NCBI GenBank assembly: GCA_020310875.1
Contig: CM035435.1
Coordinates: forward strand, 68,155,955-68,219,954
Length of the DNA: 64,000 nucleotides
Source of the DNA: Ceratopteris richardii
Lineage: Eukaryota; Streptophyta; Polypodiopsida; Polypodiales; Pteridaceae
Direction: 5' to 3'
In this document: positions 1 to 10,500 of the stretch, piece after piece
Numbering within the stretch: position 1 is the first letter of the stretch
How the letters are laid out: each line of letters opens with the position of its first letter
Translations under genes and position numbers: made by a program
Notes under the pieces: generated by a model
The model's database searches: none
What the model was told of the DNA's origin: nothing
Seen by the model: the letters and a program-made list of their open reading frames with translations, nothing else

Positions 1-3000
1 ATACCATACCCACCACCACAACCAGTGCTAGGACCCCAACCGTCGCAACCTCAACAAGTAGTACCAGTAAAGTATGCGCAACCAGAAGAAAATCTAGAAA
101 GAGCTATAGTACCAGCCACGACAATGACCCAAATAGAATCAACAAACCTTGGATACGAAGCCCTACCAAGTGAGTACTATCCGTATGAAGCCTACATGAT
201 GGAATATGAACCGGCATATGAGACCACATACTATGGGTATGAAGGCTATGATCAGACTTATGGAGCAGAGACTTCCACTCTAATGTATATAGCTCCTAAA
301 GCACCACAACCCATGAGACCACCCAGTAGACCACCAGTACAGAGAGGACCATGCTTTAGATGTGGAGGAGACCATTTCATTAGAGAATGCCCTCGACCCT
401 ACAACCCTCCACCACCTAGAATCTGGGAAGGATATTGCAGTGATTGCGGAAAAGAACATCTTTTTAGGGATTGCCCTAAGAATCCGGTAAAAAACCAAGG
501 TTCTGCACCAATCAATGTAATAGAGGTCATAGAAGAATCAGGAAGTGATAAGGAGTACACAGTGCCACTAAAAGCCATCACTAGAGCCCAAACAAAAGGA
601 CAAAAAGAACAGCAATCAGAAGAGGAACAAAAAAATAACACGAAAATAAGCCCTTCAACTCAGATAGTGGAAGATTCCGAGGACCCAGGTGAAAATTCCC
701 GCAACACAAAAGCTCAGAAATGGAAAGAACGACGAGAGAAACTCAAGGATAAATGGGCAAAGAACAAGAATACAAACAGTAAAAAGCAAATTGAAAAATC
801 AAGTAAACACAAAGAACAAGGGAAGTCTAAGGAGACTCCTGAGCTAATCGAACCTAGCTCAGATAGGGAGAAGCCCGGATCAATTCTAGCAGATCCAAAG
901 CCAGACGACTTGGATATGTGGCTAAAAGCGTACCAAGCTAGAATCAAAATGGTACCAAACGTAGAGCAACATGAAAAAATCTACCCTAGAGGGGAATTAG
1001 AAAAGGAAAGACTAGCTATATGCAGAAAACTCATAGAAGTAGCACAAACAACCCTAGAAAAGACTATCCCAACTCTACCAGAGACAAGGATTGCACAGGA
1101 ACCTTATGAAGAATACCTCAAACCAAAGGATAAAGAATTAAGGAAAGAAGATTCCCAAGGTGAACAAGAGACAGCACAAAAGGGCCCTGTGTCAGCCATA
1201 CCAGACTTAGAAGCTGAATGGCCCAAGGACTTGTGGGATAGAATCAGAGAAGAGCAATGGAAGAAGAATGGTGTCGATCCACCACCATTTGATGAAATAG
1301 ATGTGGAAGACTGTCAACCCCATCCTAACCTCGAGGAGGCCTACAAGGAGATTTCAAGACTCGAGAGAGGTAGAGAGGAGACCTTAAGCATTTCAACATT
1401 GCCTAACTATATGGGAGAGTACGAAAGAGAGTCAGTGGTAATACGAGCACCCACGGTGCATGGAAAAGGAACAGGAAAAGGAAAGGAGAGTTCGCATAAC
1501 TTAACAGAGTTAAAGAAAACGAAAGTACAATGCCAATTAACGGTGGAAGATTTGCTTCGACTTAAACCCCAGTTATGGAAGCAAATGCCAGAGCAATTGA
1601 AACCACTGCCAAAGAATGGAGGATCAAAAGAAAAGGAATTGGAAAATAAGTCCACAATACAGGTTCCAGTCGATAAAGTAGGAGAGTTCAGTGAAGGAGA
1701 TGAAGGGAATACCTGTTTACCTGTCATCTACAATGGGTACATGACCAAAGCTATCTTAGACACAGGAGCTGGGGTAGGAATTGCAACGAAGGAGATTTGG
1801 GAAAAGTGGGGAAAACCAGCTTTACGACCCACTCGCATGAAACTCCAGTTAGCAGACGGTCATGTGGAGAGACCCCTAGGAATATTGGAAGGAATTAAGT
1901 TAACCACGTGTGGAGTGGAATTTGAACACACACTGGCCATATGTAAGTTCGAAAAAGCAAACAATTATGAGATGATATTAGGACGACCCTTCATGAGACA
2001 GATGAGAGTCGTACAAGATTGGGGCAGAGATTCATTATATCTCCAACATCAAGGGAACACTACCAAGATAAATCTGCACACATTCGCTTATCGGGATGTC
2101 CCTCCATTACAATGGAATCCAGTCCACAAAGAAGAAGACGACCTATCCATTCACAGTGCTGGATCAAGTGACCAATCTTGGATGCACGAGGATGCCCAGT
2201 TGTGGATGTGCAAAGAAGCAAAGAAGGAGGAGTGTAAAAAACAACTGTGGCCAATAGGGCACCCTAACTATCGATCGATAGAAGACCCCAATTACATGCC
2301 TAAAATTTTTTCAGATGAACTCTTCGAACCACATGGCTGGATGGAAATCCTAGCCACATTAGATGTGTGTGTGAATGAGGAAGTATTGACGATGAACGAT
2401 TGTATAGACGAGGAAGGATATGACGTGAACCTCTACATGGTTGTCCTCCAAGAAGTAGAAGCAAGGGAAATTGTAGAGGAAGAGTGGAAAGAAGACTACG
2501 AAAGCATAGAAATGGAACCAGAGTTTGACTCTGAGGAACAATATTTAGAAACCATGCAAAAAGAATCAAAAGAAAGACCAACAAAAGTCTTAGCAATCGA
2601 AACCATCCCAATAATACACGAGCATAGAGAGGACACGAGTAAAGTGGAACCAAAACCAGACCGTTTCGAAGTCCCAGAACATTTTAGAAGATACAAAGTG
2701 GAAGAAAGGAAAATAGCAACTCAAATGCCTAAACGAGAGGCCCGGGATGGAGAGGCCTATGACAACAAGGAACAAACCAAGAAAGTTGTTGTAACGATAG
2801 AAGACGGAGAAGAAAGGTGCACGTATATTGGGAAAGATGTATCGGAAGAGGAAGAAGAGGATCTCATACGACTCATCCGAGAATATCGGGACGTGTTTGC
2901 TTGGACGTACAAAGACCTCAAGGGTGTAGAACCCAGCATATGCGCTCATCGAATCCCTATGACATCAGATGCAAAACCCTCTAAACAACGCCCTTATACT

Positions 3001-6000
3001 TATAATGAAGTTTATGCAGCAAAAATAAAGGAAGAAATTGACAAATTACTAGCGGCAGGATTCATTTATGAGATTGAACACACAGAATGGGTATCGCCAC
3101 TAGTAGTAGTGCCCAAGAAAAACGGAAAATTAAGGGTGTGTATCAACTTAAAAAAAGTAAATGCAGCAACTATACGTGATAGTTTCCCATTACCCATCAC
3201 AGACCATCTTTTGGAAAGAGTTGCCGGCAAAGAGGTCTATAGCTTCTTGGATGGATTCTCTGGTTACAACCAAGTAGCTATTGCAACTGAGGATCAGCAT
3301 AAAACCGCATTCGCGACTGAATGGGGAATCTATGCATTTAGAGTGATGCCTTTCGGGCTCACTAATGCGCCAGCCACCTTCCAACGACTGATGTGTCATG
3401 TATTCAAAGAATTTCTGAGAAAAAGTATGGAAGTATACGTAGATGATCTGTGTACATACTCAAATCAACGACCAGACCATATACCGGAACTGAGAAAAAT
3501 ATTCAATAAATGTAGACAGTATAGAGTCTGTTTGAACCCTGAGAAATGTGTCTTCATGGTGCGACAAGGAAAAATCCTAGGACACATCGTTTCAAAGAAT
3601 GGAATATCCACGGACGAAGAGAAGATTAAAGTTATCTTAGAGCTACCAAGACCCAAGAATGCGAAGGAAGTACAAGCCTTTATGGGACACTGTGGATATT
3701 ACCATAGGTTTATTCACATGTATGCCATAATAGCTAAGCCTTTATATGGTCTATTGACTCAGTTCACTTGGACAGACGAGTGTGAGAAGGCATTCAACGA
3801 GCTTAAGAAGCGGCTGAGTACAGCCCCAATTCTAAAATCACCCAACTGGAGCAAGCCTTTTCATATTCATGTTGATGCTTCGAACTATGCCATTGGATGT
3901 ATCCTAGCTCAACCGGCTGACGAAGGGAAGCTTGACCATCCAATCGCTTATGCAAGTAGACAATTAAACCAAGCAGAAAGAAATTATACGACTACTGAAA
4001 GAGAAGGTTTAGGAATGGTTTATGCAGTGAAGAAGTTTAGACACTACCTCTTAGCCAACAAATTCAAGTTCTTCATAGACCATCAGGCTTTGTTGTATTT
4101 AGTCAATAAGCCTTGCAATACGGGAAGATTGGTACGATGGTTCTTGTTATTAATGGAGTTCGACTTTGAGGTAATAGTCAAAAAAGGAAACACACATGTA
4201 AGAGCAGATCACCTTTCAAGGCTAACGCATGGAGAACCACCTAGCGGAGTACCGGATGATTTACCAGATACGTACTTGTTTAACCTCGAAGTATGTCCTA
4301 AGTGGGCTGAACGACTAATTCCTATACTCACCCATGGACCTCAACATTCAATAAATAAGAATAGCAAAAAAGAGATTCTTCAAACAAGAAATTTACACAT
4401 TGTTGCTGGAAGCATGTATTATAAGGAAGCTAACGGTGTCTTATTAAGATGTGTCGAGGAGGACGAACAGAAGCAACTAATTCAGCAGGCACATGTAAAC
4501 AAGTGGAAAACCCATCAAGGGATGCATGGAACAATTCGAGAATTAAAAAGGTTAGGTGTCTATTGGCCTGATATGTCAAAAGACGTTCACGATTATGTAA
4601 GTAATTGTGTGGAATGCAAAGAAACTAGCCCAGAGGATCACGTGTCCTTACCTTTTTCGACCATAGCGCCTAATTGGAGTAAAACATTAGTTCAATTCCT
4701 CAAAATGAAAGAACACGAAATAGGAGCTAGCTTAGCAAGAAAGCGATCCCTAGAAGAAATGAGCAAGGATTATGTGATAATGGGAAAACAATTGTTTAGA
4801 AGAGGAAAAGACAATCAACTCAGATTGTGTGTACATGAGGGAGAATATCTTCCCATATTAGAAATGGCACACGCAAGAGCTGCGGGAGGACATTTTTCAG
4901 CAGACAGAACGGTCAAGATGATTCTCTTTGCAGGCTTGTGGTGGCCAACTCTACATATGGATGCTGAGACATATGTGAGAAGCTGCGAAACATGCCAGAG
5001 AGCGAAATATCCCATTCGAAGAGACGACATGCCTTTACGACCCATGGTTTGTGCAAGAGCATTTACCAAGTGGGGTATTGATTTCATAGGACCTATCAAT
5101 CCACCGGCTAAAGGATCACATGCGGAGTACATCATAGTAGCCACCGACTACTTAACCAAGTGGGTAGAAGCAAAAGCCACTAGAAAGAATGATGCTCAAA
5201 CCACAGCAAAATTTCTCTTTGAGCACATTTTCACACGCTTTGTACTACCGATCGAGATAGTGAGTGATCGAGGAACGCATTTCCTAAACGAAGTCATTGA
5301 GTCGCTAATGAATGACTATCTAGTGATTCATAAAAAATCAGCCCCATACCATCCTCAAGCTAACGGACAAGCTGAGAGTTCCAACAAGGTACTATGTATT
5401 GTATTGACAAAGATTGTCAATAATGGGAGGTCAGATTGGGACAAACAATTGCATCACGCAATTTGGGCCTTCCGAGTGGCATATAAAACGGCCATTGGAA
5501 CCACACCTTTCAATTTAGTGTATGGGCAGAATGCAATTTTGCCAATTGACTTCTTGGTACCTACATTGAAAGTGGCTCAGCAATATGAATGGAACGGTCA
5601 TGAATTGTCCCAGCAGCTAGATCAAATTGAAAAGTTGCACGAGACTAGATTACAAGCTGTAGCAGGCATTTATGCTGCTAAACGGAGACAAAAGGCATAT
5701 TATGATTCACATATAAAAGACAAGGGACTAAAAGAAGGCGACTTAGTCTTAGTATACACCCTAAAACAACATGCAAAGAAGCTACAAAAACGCGGATATG
5801 GACCTTTGATTATAAATCGAATCTCTACTAGTGGTGCAATCAATCTCGCCACACTAGACGGAGACATTCTTCCCAACTACATCAGTGGATGCAGAGTAAG
5901 ACGATTCATGGAGCCCTTGACTGATCAAATGCTAGCGCGACTGTTAGGAGCTCAAAATAGGAAAAAGGAAGAAGAACGAATTCGAGAGGAAGCTCGACAG

Positions 6001-7359
6001 GAAGCACTAGAACGCATTATGAAACGGAAAGAGTGGATCAGACAAAGAGATGAACGCTATCTCCAAGGAGAAGAGCCCATCCCTATGGCAAACTATCAGG
6101 TCAAAAATAATGATGCAACGGGTATGTGTAAAACACAACCTTACCTAAACCTAGGGATTGGCAAGACAGAGTATAAATTGATAGATGCATTGATCGACTC
6201 AGGAGCAGGCCTTAGCTGCATGCAAAGGAGAATAACAGACGAGCTGCAATTAGAATTGAATCCCACAAAAGCCCAGTTAATAGGAATTGGAGGTCACACC
6301 ATAGAATGCATTGGAACCACGAATGTATCCCTCCACCTAGGAAATTCCTCCATGGAACAAAGAGTCCTAGTATGTGAGGATGACGATTTGATAGAAGACT
6401 TCATTCTAGGACACGACTGGATCATGGAGACAGAAGCATGTATCCATCTGGCTCAAGGATATATTTCAGCCACGATAGGGCATAAAGAGATTTTCAGCTT
6501 ACTTGAAGAGAAACCATGTATCCAAACCATGTCAATACCAAGATCGGAGGAAGTTCAAGAAATGACAGAAGATAGTAGCAACTATGCTCACCACTCAGAA
6601 AGCAAATGCATCGAAGCTGAAACTTCAATCCTAGCGACATCCACTATAGAGTCGAAGTTATCCAATGCAATTGTGGAAAAGCCAACCAATGAGGAGACGT
6701 GCTCTCCTAAACAGGCTCAAAACATCCAAAGATTGCACTATTGGAAACCAACAAGCAGATACTCGAATCGAGAACCACCTAAATATATGTGGGTACGCAA
6801 GGATCAAATACAGAGTCAAGGAACGTCCATAAGCGCTCTGAAGAAGGAAACAGGCATCACCAAATCCGCTACAAAGAACTACAGACGAAAAGAGCCAGTG
6901 CAAGTATGGATTGCCAAGCCCTTGCTTGAAGCTCAAAAATCTCGACATCAGATATGGATTCCCAAAAAGGTCATACAAGCAGCTAAACAGAATGTAAGGA
7001 CAAAAGAGGAAATACCACAGCAGACAAGGCAAAAGTCAACAACACATAAGAATCATCAGAGAAAATCGCAAAGTAATGTCAAATTCACTCGGACAATGGA
7101 TAAAGCAAATAGAACACGAGCAGCGGCACGAATCGAGAAAACCCAGCAACCTCTCTCAGTGTTCTCAAATTGGATATGGAAACCAAAGTTACCACGAGGA
7201 GCGGATGATCGAGGAGATAAAACACCCGATTGCACTCATGTAGTGTCTGATGCACCTCAAGTACGCATGATAGGGCCGCAATACAAGGCCAAGCATTCAG
7301 CACAGGATGTACATTATCAAACTAGTGGTGCACGAACTCCAAGTGAGACTAGATCTTAG
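1..7359 (+). CDS. Gag-Pol polyprotein of element A (partial, 5' end missing)
   Basis: One uninterrupted frame runs from base 1 to the TAG at 7357-7359, so the true start is upstream; the GTG at 25 is not a start. Domains in order: Gag tail with two zinc knuckles (352-390 and about 436-474, both CX2CX3HX4C); a charged Lys/Glu linker; protease 1 with DTGAG at 1759; reverse transcriptase with catalytic Asp at 3250 and YVDD at 3436-3447; RNase H with HVDAS near 3868; two integrase zinc-binding modules; integrase core with Asp 5080, Asp 5266 and Glu 5374, giving exact D35E spacing; a GPY/F-like C-terminal domain near 5710-5910 and no chromodomain; a charged helix at 5938-6090; protease 2 with DSGAG at 6196; and a basic tail with repeated Trp-Ile/Val-x-Lys motifs. 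It would supply capsid, maturation, reverse transcription and integration. With element B's Gag as guide the whole protein would be about 3100 residues, unusually long. Identity as gypsy Gag-Pol is certain; lineage is not. Confidence 0.95.
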   Translation: MPYPPPQPVLGPQPSQPQQVVPVKYAQPEENLERAIVPATTMTQIESTNLGYEALPSEYYPYEAYMMEYEPAYETTYYGYEGYDQTYGAETSTLMYIAPKAPQPMRPPSRPPVQRGPCFRCGGDHFIRECPRPYNPPPPRIWEGYCSDCGKEHLFRDCPKNPVKNQGSAPINVIEVIEESGSDKEYTVPLKAITRAQTKGQKEQQSEEEQKNNTKISPSTQIVEDSEDPGENSRNTKAQKWKERREKLKDKWAKNKNTNSKKQIEKSSKHKEQGKSKETPELIEPSSDREKPGSILADPKPDDLDMWLKAYQARIKMVPNVEQHEKIYPRGELEKERLAICRKLIEVAQTTLEKTIPTLPETRIAQEPYEEYLKPKDKELRKEDSQGEQETAQKGPVSAIPDLEAEWPKDLWDRIREEQWKKNGVDPPPFDEIDVEDCQPHPNLEEAYKEISRLERGREETLSISTLPNYMGEYERESVVIRAPTVHGKGTGKGKESSHNLTELKKTKVQCQLTVEDLLRLKPQLWKQMPEQLKPLPKNGGSKEKELENKSTIQVPVDKVGEFSEGDEGNTCLPVIYNGYMTKAILDTGAGVGIATKEIWEKWGKPALRPTRMKLQLADGHVERPLGILEGIKLTTCGVEFEHTLAICKFEKANNYEMILGRPFMRQMRVVQDWGRDSLYLQHQGNTTKINLHTFAYRDVPPLQWNPVHKEEDDLSIHSAGSSDQSWMHEDAQLWMCKEAKKEECKKQLWPIGHPNYRSIEDPNYMPKIFSDELFEPHGWMEILATLDVCVNEEVLTMNDCIDEEGYDVNLYMVVLQEVEAREIVEEEWKEDYESIEMEPEFDSEEQYLETMQKESKERPTKVLAIETIPIIHEHREDTSKVEPKPDRFEVPEHFRRYKVEERKIATQMPKREARDGEAYDNKEQTKKVVVTIEDGEERCTYIGKDVSEEEEEDLIRLIREYRDVFAWTYKDLKGVEPSICAHRIPMTSDAKPSKQRPYTYNEVYAAKIKEEIDKLLAAGFIYEIEHTEWVSPLVVVPKKNGKLRVCINLKKVNAATIRDSFPLPITDHLLERVAGKEVYSFLDGFSGYNQVAIATEDQHKTAFATEWGIYAFRVMPFGLTNAPATFQRLMCHVFKEFLRKSMEVYVDDLCTYSNQRPDHIPELRKIFNKCRQYRVCLNPEKCVFMVRQGKILGHIVSKNGISTDEEKIKVILELPRPKNAKEVQAFMGHCGYYHRFIHMYAIIAKPLYGLLTQFTWTDECEKAFNELKKRLSTAPILKSPNWSKPFHIHVDASNYAIGCILAQPADEGKLDHPIAYASRQLNQAERNYTTTEREGLGMVYAVKKFRHYLLANKFKFFIDHQALLYLVNKPCNTGRLVRWFLLLMEFDFEVIVKKGNTHVRADHLSRLTHGEPPSGVPDDLPDTYLFNLEVCPKWAERLIPILTHGPQHSINKNSKKEILQTRNLHIVAGSMYYKEANGVLLRCVEEDEQKQLIQQAHVNKWKTHQGMHGTIRELKRLGVYWPDMSKDVHDYVSNCVECKETSPEDHVSLPFSTIAPNWSKTLVQFLKMKEHEIGASLARKRSLEEMSKDYVIMGKQLFRRGKDNQLRLCVHEGEYLPILEMAHARAAGGHFSADRTVKMILFAGLWWPTLHMDAETYVRSCETCQRAKYPIRRDDMPLRPMVCARAFTKWGIDFIGPINPPAKGSHAEYIIVATDYLTKWVEAKATRKNDAQTTAKFLFEHIFTRFVLPIEIVSDRGTHFLNEVIESLMNDYLVIHKKSAPYHPQANGQAESSNKVLCIVLTKIVNNGRSDWDKQLHHAIWAFRVAYKTAIGTTPFNLVYGQNAILPIDFLVPTLKVAQQYEWNGHELSQQLDQIEKLHETRLQAVAGIYAAKRRQKAYYDSHIKDKGLKEGDLVLVYTLKQHAKKLQKRGYGPLIINRISTSGAINLATLDGDILPNYISGCRVRRFMEPLTDQMLARLLGAQNRKKEEERIREEARQEALERIMKRKEWIRQRDERYLQGEEPIPMANYQVKNNDATGMCKTQPYLNLGIGKTEYKLIDALIDSGAGLSCMQRRITDELQLELNPTKAQLIGIGGHTIECIGTTNVSLHLGNSSMEQRVLVCEDDDLIEDFILGHDWIMETEACIHLAQGYISATIGHKEIFSLLEEKPCIQTMSIPRSEEVQEMTEDSSNYAHHSESKCIEAETSILATSTIESKLSNAIVEKPTNEETCSPKQAQNIQRLHYWKPTSRYSNREPPKYMWVRKDQIQSQGTSISALKKETGITKSATKNYRRKEPVQVWIAKPLLEAQKSRHQIWIPKKVIQAAKQNVRTKEEIPQQTRQKSTTHKNHQRKSQSNVKFTRTMDKANRTRAAARIEKTQQPLSVFSNWIWKPKLPRGADDRGDKTPDCTHVVSDAPQVRMIGPQYKAKHSAQDVHYQTSGARTPSETRS
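1705..2064 (+). other. Protease 1 domain (retropepsin) inside element A Gag-Pol
   Basis: This is the protease expected between Gag and RT. The catalytic motif is DTGAG at 1759, followed by an ADGH flap-like segment and ILGRPF near 1978, the second conserved retropepsin element. It would cut the polyprotein into mature Gag and Pol proteins. Element B has the same domain with DSGAG near 53754. It is only distantly similar to protease 2 at 6166, so a recent tandem copy is unlikely. Confidence 0.88.
4393..5010 (+). other. Tandem pair of integrase H2C2 zinc-binding modules in element A
   Basis: Two consecutive modules lie between RNase H and the integrase core. Module 1 spans about 4393-4620 and module 2 about 4762-5010. 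Each starts with a hydrophobic strand and a Leu/Phe-Tyr/Arg segment, then an LRC or LRLC strand, then H-X6-H-X30-C-X2-C, with a GxxWP motif at the same place in the X30 loop. Each is also preceded by a Trp-containing helix. Plant gypsy integrases normally have one such N-terminal domain, which helps multimerisation and binding of viral DNA ends. The pair also occurs in elements B and C. Confidence 0.85.
6166..6480 (+). other. Second retropepsin-like domain (protease 2) after the integrase of element A
   Basis: The segment has an ALIDSGAG catalytic motif with Asp at 6196-6198, an IGIGGHT flap-like segment, a conserved LVC followed by an acidic patch, and ILGHDW near 6406, the ILGxD signature of retropepsins. 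It lies in the same open frame as Gag-Pol, downstream of the integrase C-terminal domain and a charged helix. Elements B (58142-58450) and C (- strand, 14841-15454) keep the same features at the same place. Whether it is catalytic or a structural dimerising fold is unknown. Confidence 0.82.
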
Positions 7360-7559
7360 CTTTAAACTGATAGGAATGGACATACTATGTACATAAAACT
7401 ATGCTTCGGCTATACTAACGATTGTCTTCTTTCAAAAAAAAAATTATAAAAAGAGGCGGTAAGAAATCCCTCTCTTGCAATAATGGGGAACGGAGTGACG
7501 AGCTACCATAATCACAACAATACACTGTATGGTCTCATGAAAGCCTTTCAAGCTAATGC

Positions 7560-7585
7560 ACTTTTCCTTGTAAGTGCAGATGGCT
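7560..7585 (+). promoter_or_regulatory. Splice-acceptor-like site before the downstream ORF of element A
   Basis: A pyrimidine-rich stretch ends in TGCAG immediately followed by ATGG at 7580. The AG/ATG junction suits a 3' splice site and a good plant start context. Element B has TGCAG/ATGG at the matching place (59630-59637). The downstream ORF lies about 220 bases after the Gag-Pol stop, so splicing would be a simple way to express it. This is inference from sequence only. Confidence 0.45.
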
Positions 7586-10500
7586 TCTGAAGACTCTGAA
7601 GCTACAATCCAAGAGGAGGTCCAAGAATTTCCTCCCCAATGTCTTACGAAAGCAAAAGGCCATTGGTTCAGAGATGAGCAGCCAGTGGAGGAATATCTTT
7701 TCTTGGCCAACATAAAGATCATGGACACAGAGCATCACTTTCCGATCATGTCCCAGGACTTCAAAGTGTTACATGGACTGCCATCCACGATCGACATCAT
7801 GAAGAAAGCAGGAATTCATAAATATTTTGAGCTACCTATCTATAAGCCGGATTTCCAACGCTGCACACAAGTCATGAACACTCTACGACCAGCACTACAT
7901 GATCCATTGGTGCCAGAAGCCAATGTGATGGATAAGAATGGAGAATGGGTAGTCATTCAATTTTCCCACGACTTAATCAAAGAAGCATTTGGATGGGAAA
8001 AGGATGGTGTCAACACGGTCAAGGAAGAGAGTCGTGGAGCCAAAACAAGAACTTTCGTCGACATCAATAGGGTGGACATCGAAGAAGAAGTCAGATTGAT
8101 TCACCAACACTTCTGCTTCCCGAGTATGAATAGATACACGGCCCCTCAAAAGATCATTGTGCAATTATTGTCTCATGCCATAAAACAGATCGGCAACCAG
8201 GTAAATCTTACACCTATGTGCAAGAAAGATTGTTCGAGGCGAAGAAGAAATGGGAAAATAAAAAATTCCTCAATGGGACCACTGCCCTAACAATTATGAT
8301 TTACCACGCATTGGGCATGCGCGAGTTCTTACGGGAAATACCATCTTCAATGGAGTTGGCTCATTTTGTCAAAGCAGCTACTGTACCGAAACAGAAGAAA
8401 GGAAGCAAACAAGTAGAAGAAGCAGAAACAAGTTCGCAACCCCGAATGAGAGGCACAATGAGAGGCACAAAACGACCTCGAGAAGTCCAACAAGCAGAAG
8501 AAGAAGTACCAAAAACAAAGAGAGTACATGTACTGCCTACAACCACTACTCAAGGAACCAAACAGATCACGGAAGAAGAATTAACCCAAGCACTGGAGGA
8601 GACTCACAAATATACAGAGGAACAAATTAATCTACCAGTGCAGGGTCATCATTATCAACAGTCCGCAAGAGCTAAGGAACCAAAAGGCAAACTCACTAAG
8701 GTACATAGATATCGGGAAATTGGGCTAGACAACTCTAGTTCTGGATTCGACGGCCAAGAAAAGCAAAATACATCATTACTGGATGTAGATATTCAAAGTG
8801 AATCAAAGGATGATGGCCAGTGGGCCGAATTAAATGAAGTAGACTATGGAGAAGACCAACCAGGCCACAAGGAAAACGCTCAATCACCACTGGTAGACCA
8901 AAGTACCACAAAAAAGCAGGCAGAAGAAGAAGGGCAACACCCCATTCAAACGAAAGATGCCTCCACCACCCACAACAAGGAGGGCAAATCTGATGATGAG
9001 GAGCATGTAATGATATCAGAAGATAAGCTTCAGGAAGAAGGACAAGAAGACGAAGAACCCTTCACCCTACTAAGGGTTGTGGCAGAACCGTCCCCAATGG
9101 ATGTCACATTTCAAGGGAGTGCCACGAAGGTTCGTAAGGTGGTAGAAGATGAAGCAGAATTGCAAGTACAACTACAGGTCCGACAACCACATAAGGAAAT
9201 GATCCACGTTACAAAGGGACAAGATGTACATACAGGAGAAACCCCAGACATACCAAAGACATGGCTGAATGTTGATATAGCTCAGCTCAAGCCTGTGGTG
9301 CAGGATATGATTCGCACTGCACTAGACACTCAACAATTGATGCTTGATGCTGATGAAGATTACGACCAAGCCATGCTCGAAAAGCAGGAGCTTCAAAAAG
9401 AAGGTATGAATCTGGCTAAGAAATTATCCAAAGCAGAAGCTCATGTTTTGAAGAAACACGAGGAGATAAAAACGACAAAAACACAGTGCAAAATATTAGA
9501 AACAGAAAATGCCCAACTAAAAGAGCAAGTTTTGGAGCTCACAAAGAAACTAGACATGGCAGAAAAAGAGAAAACGAGGATCCATGCACGTAGCAAGGTA
9601 CTCGAAGCACAGCTCAAGGTGAGCATGGAAGAAGCAGACCACTTAAGGGACAGGAACAAGGAGCTGATGACAGCTCTCCTCAGTGATCAACCACCGACAG
9701 ATACTGACAAACCAAACGAGGATATAAAAGACATGGAAGAAAAGTTGACCAAGATGGAAGATCAGCTCAAACAGGAGCAAGAGACAATTGCAGAATGGGA
9801 ACAAAGATATAGGAATGACACTGCAGCTCTACGCAAAAAATGGAAAAAAGCAGAGAGAGATTATTTCCGACAGTGCAAAGAAGACACAGATCACATAAAC
9901 ATAGTTGCACAGGAATTAATCAAACATCAGGAAAAGCTTACAAAGGCTGAAGAAGAACTTAAGAATAAGGATGAAATCATCAAACGGCTTCAAGAGCAGA
10001 TAGAGCTAACAGGAAAGCAGGGGACACCAGTAGTTCCACCAGAAACCACGGCTACTGTGGAGGAAGAGGTACGTCCTCTCTCTCCCCCCTTGTATCATTC
10101 ACCAATAAGGGCGGAAAAGGAGGTTCCATTAGAACCTAACACACGAGAAATTGCAGAACTGAGCAGACCAGAAAGGGCACTACTGGTGTCCCAGCTCACT
10201 GCTGATTTTGAAGATCAAATAATACAAATAATGAAAGAAGCTCGAATAGAAAACAAACAATTAGATCAAATTTTGAAGCCATTCAATGTACCATATGGTC
10301 TACTTAAAGAACAAACAAGGATGTATATAAAGTCTGCAACGAACAAAGATCCGGACCACAACCTTCAATTCCAGCATGACACTTTCCAGTATACTCAAGA
10401 GGAATTTGAGAAGGCGGATCCGATATGGCGAAGAAAAATTTTGGAGAAGAATCCGACATTGCGGGTACAGTGGGAAGCATCACCATATGCACTTCAGGTA

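Noticed and set aside
2590..2949. Long - strand frames opposite the Gag-Pol genes of A and B
   Set aside because: They are antisense shadows of conserved coding sequence with no homology of their own.
25..7359. Start of element A Gag-Pol at GTG 25
   Set aside because: The frame is open to base 1 and element B shows several hundred more codons upstream.
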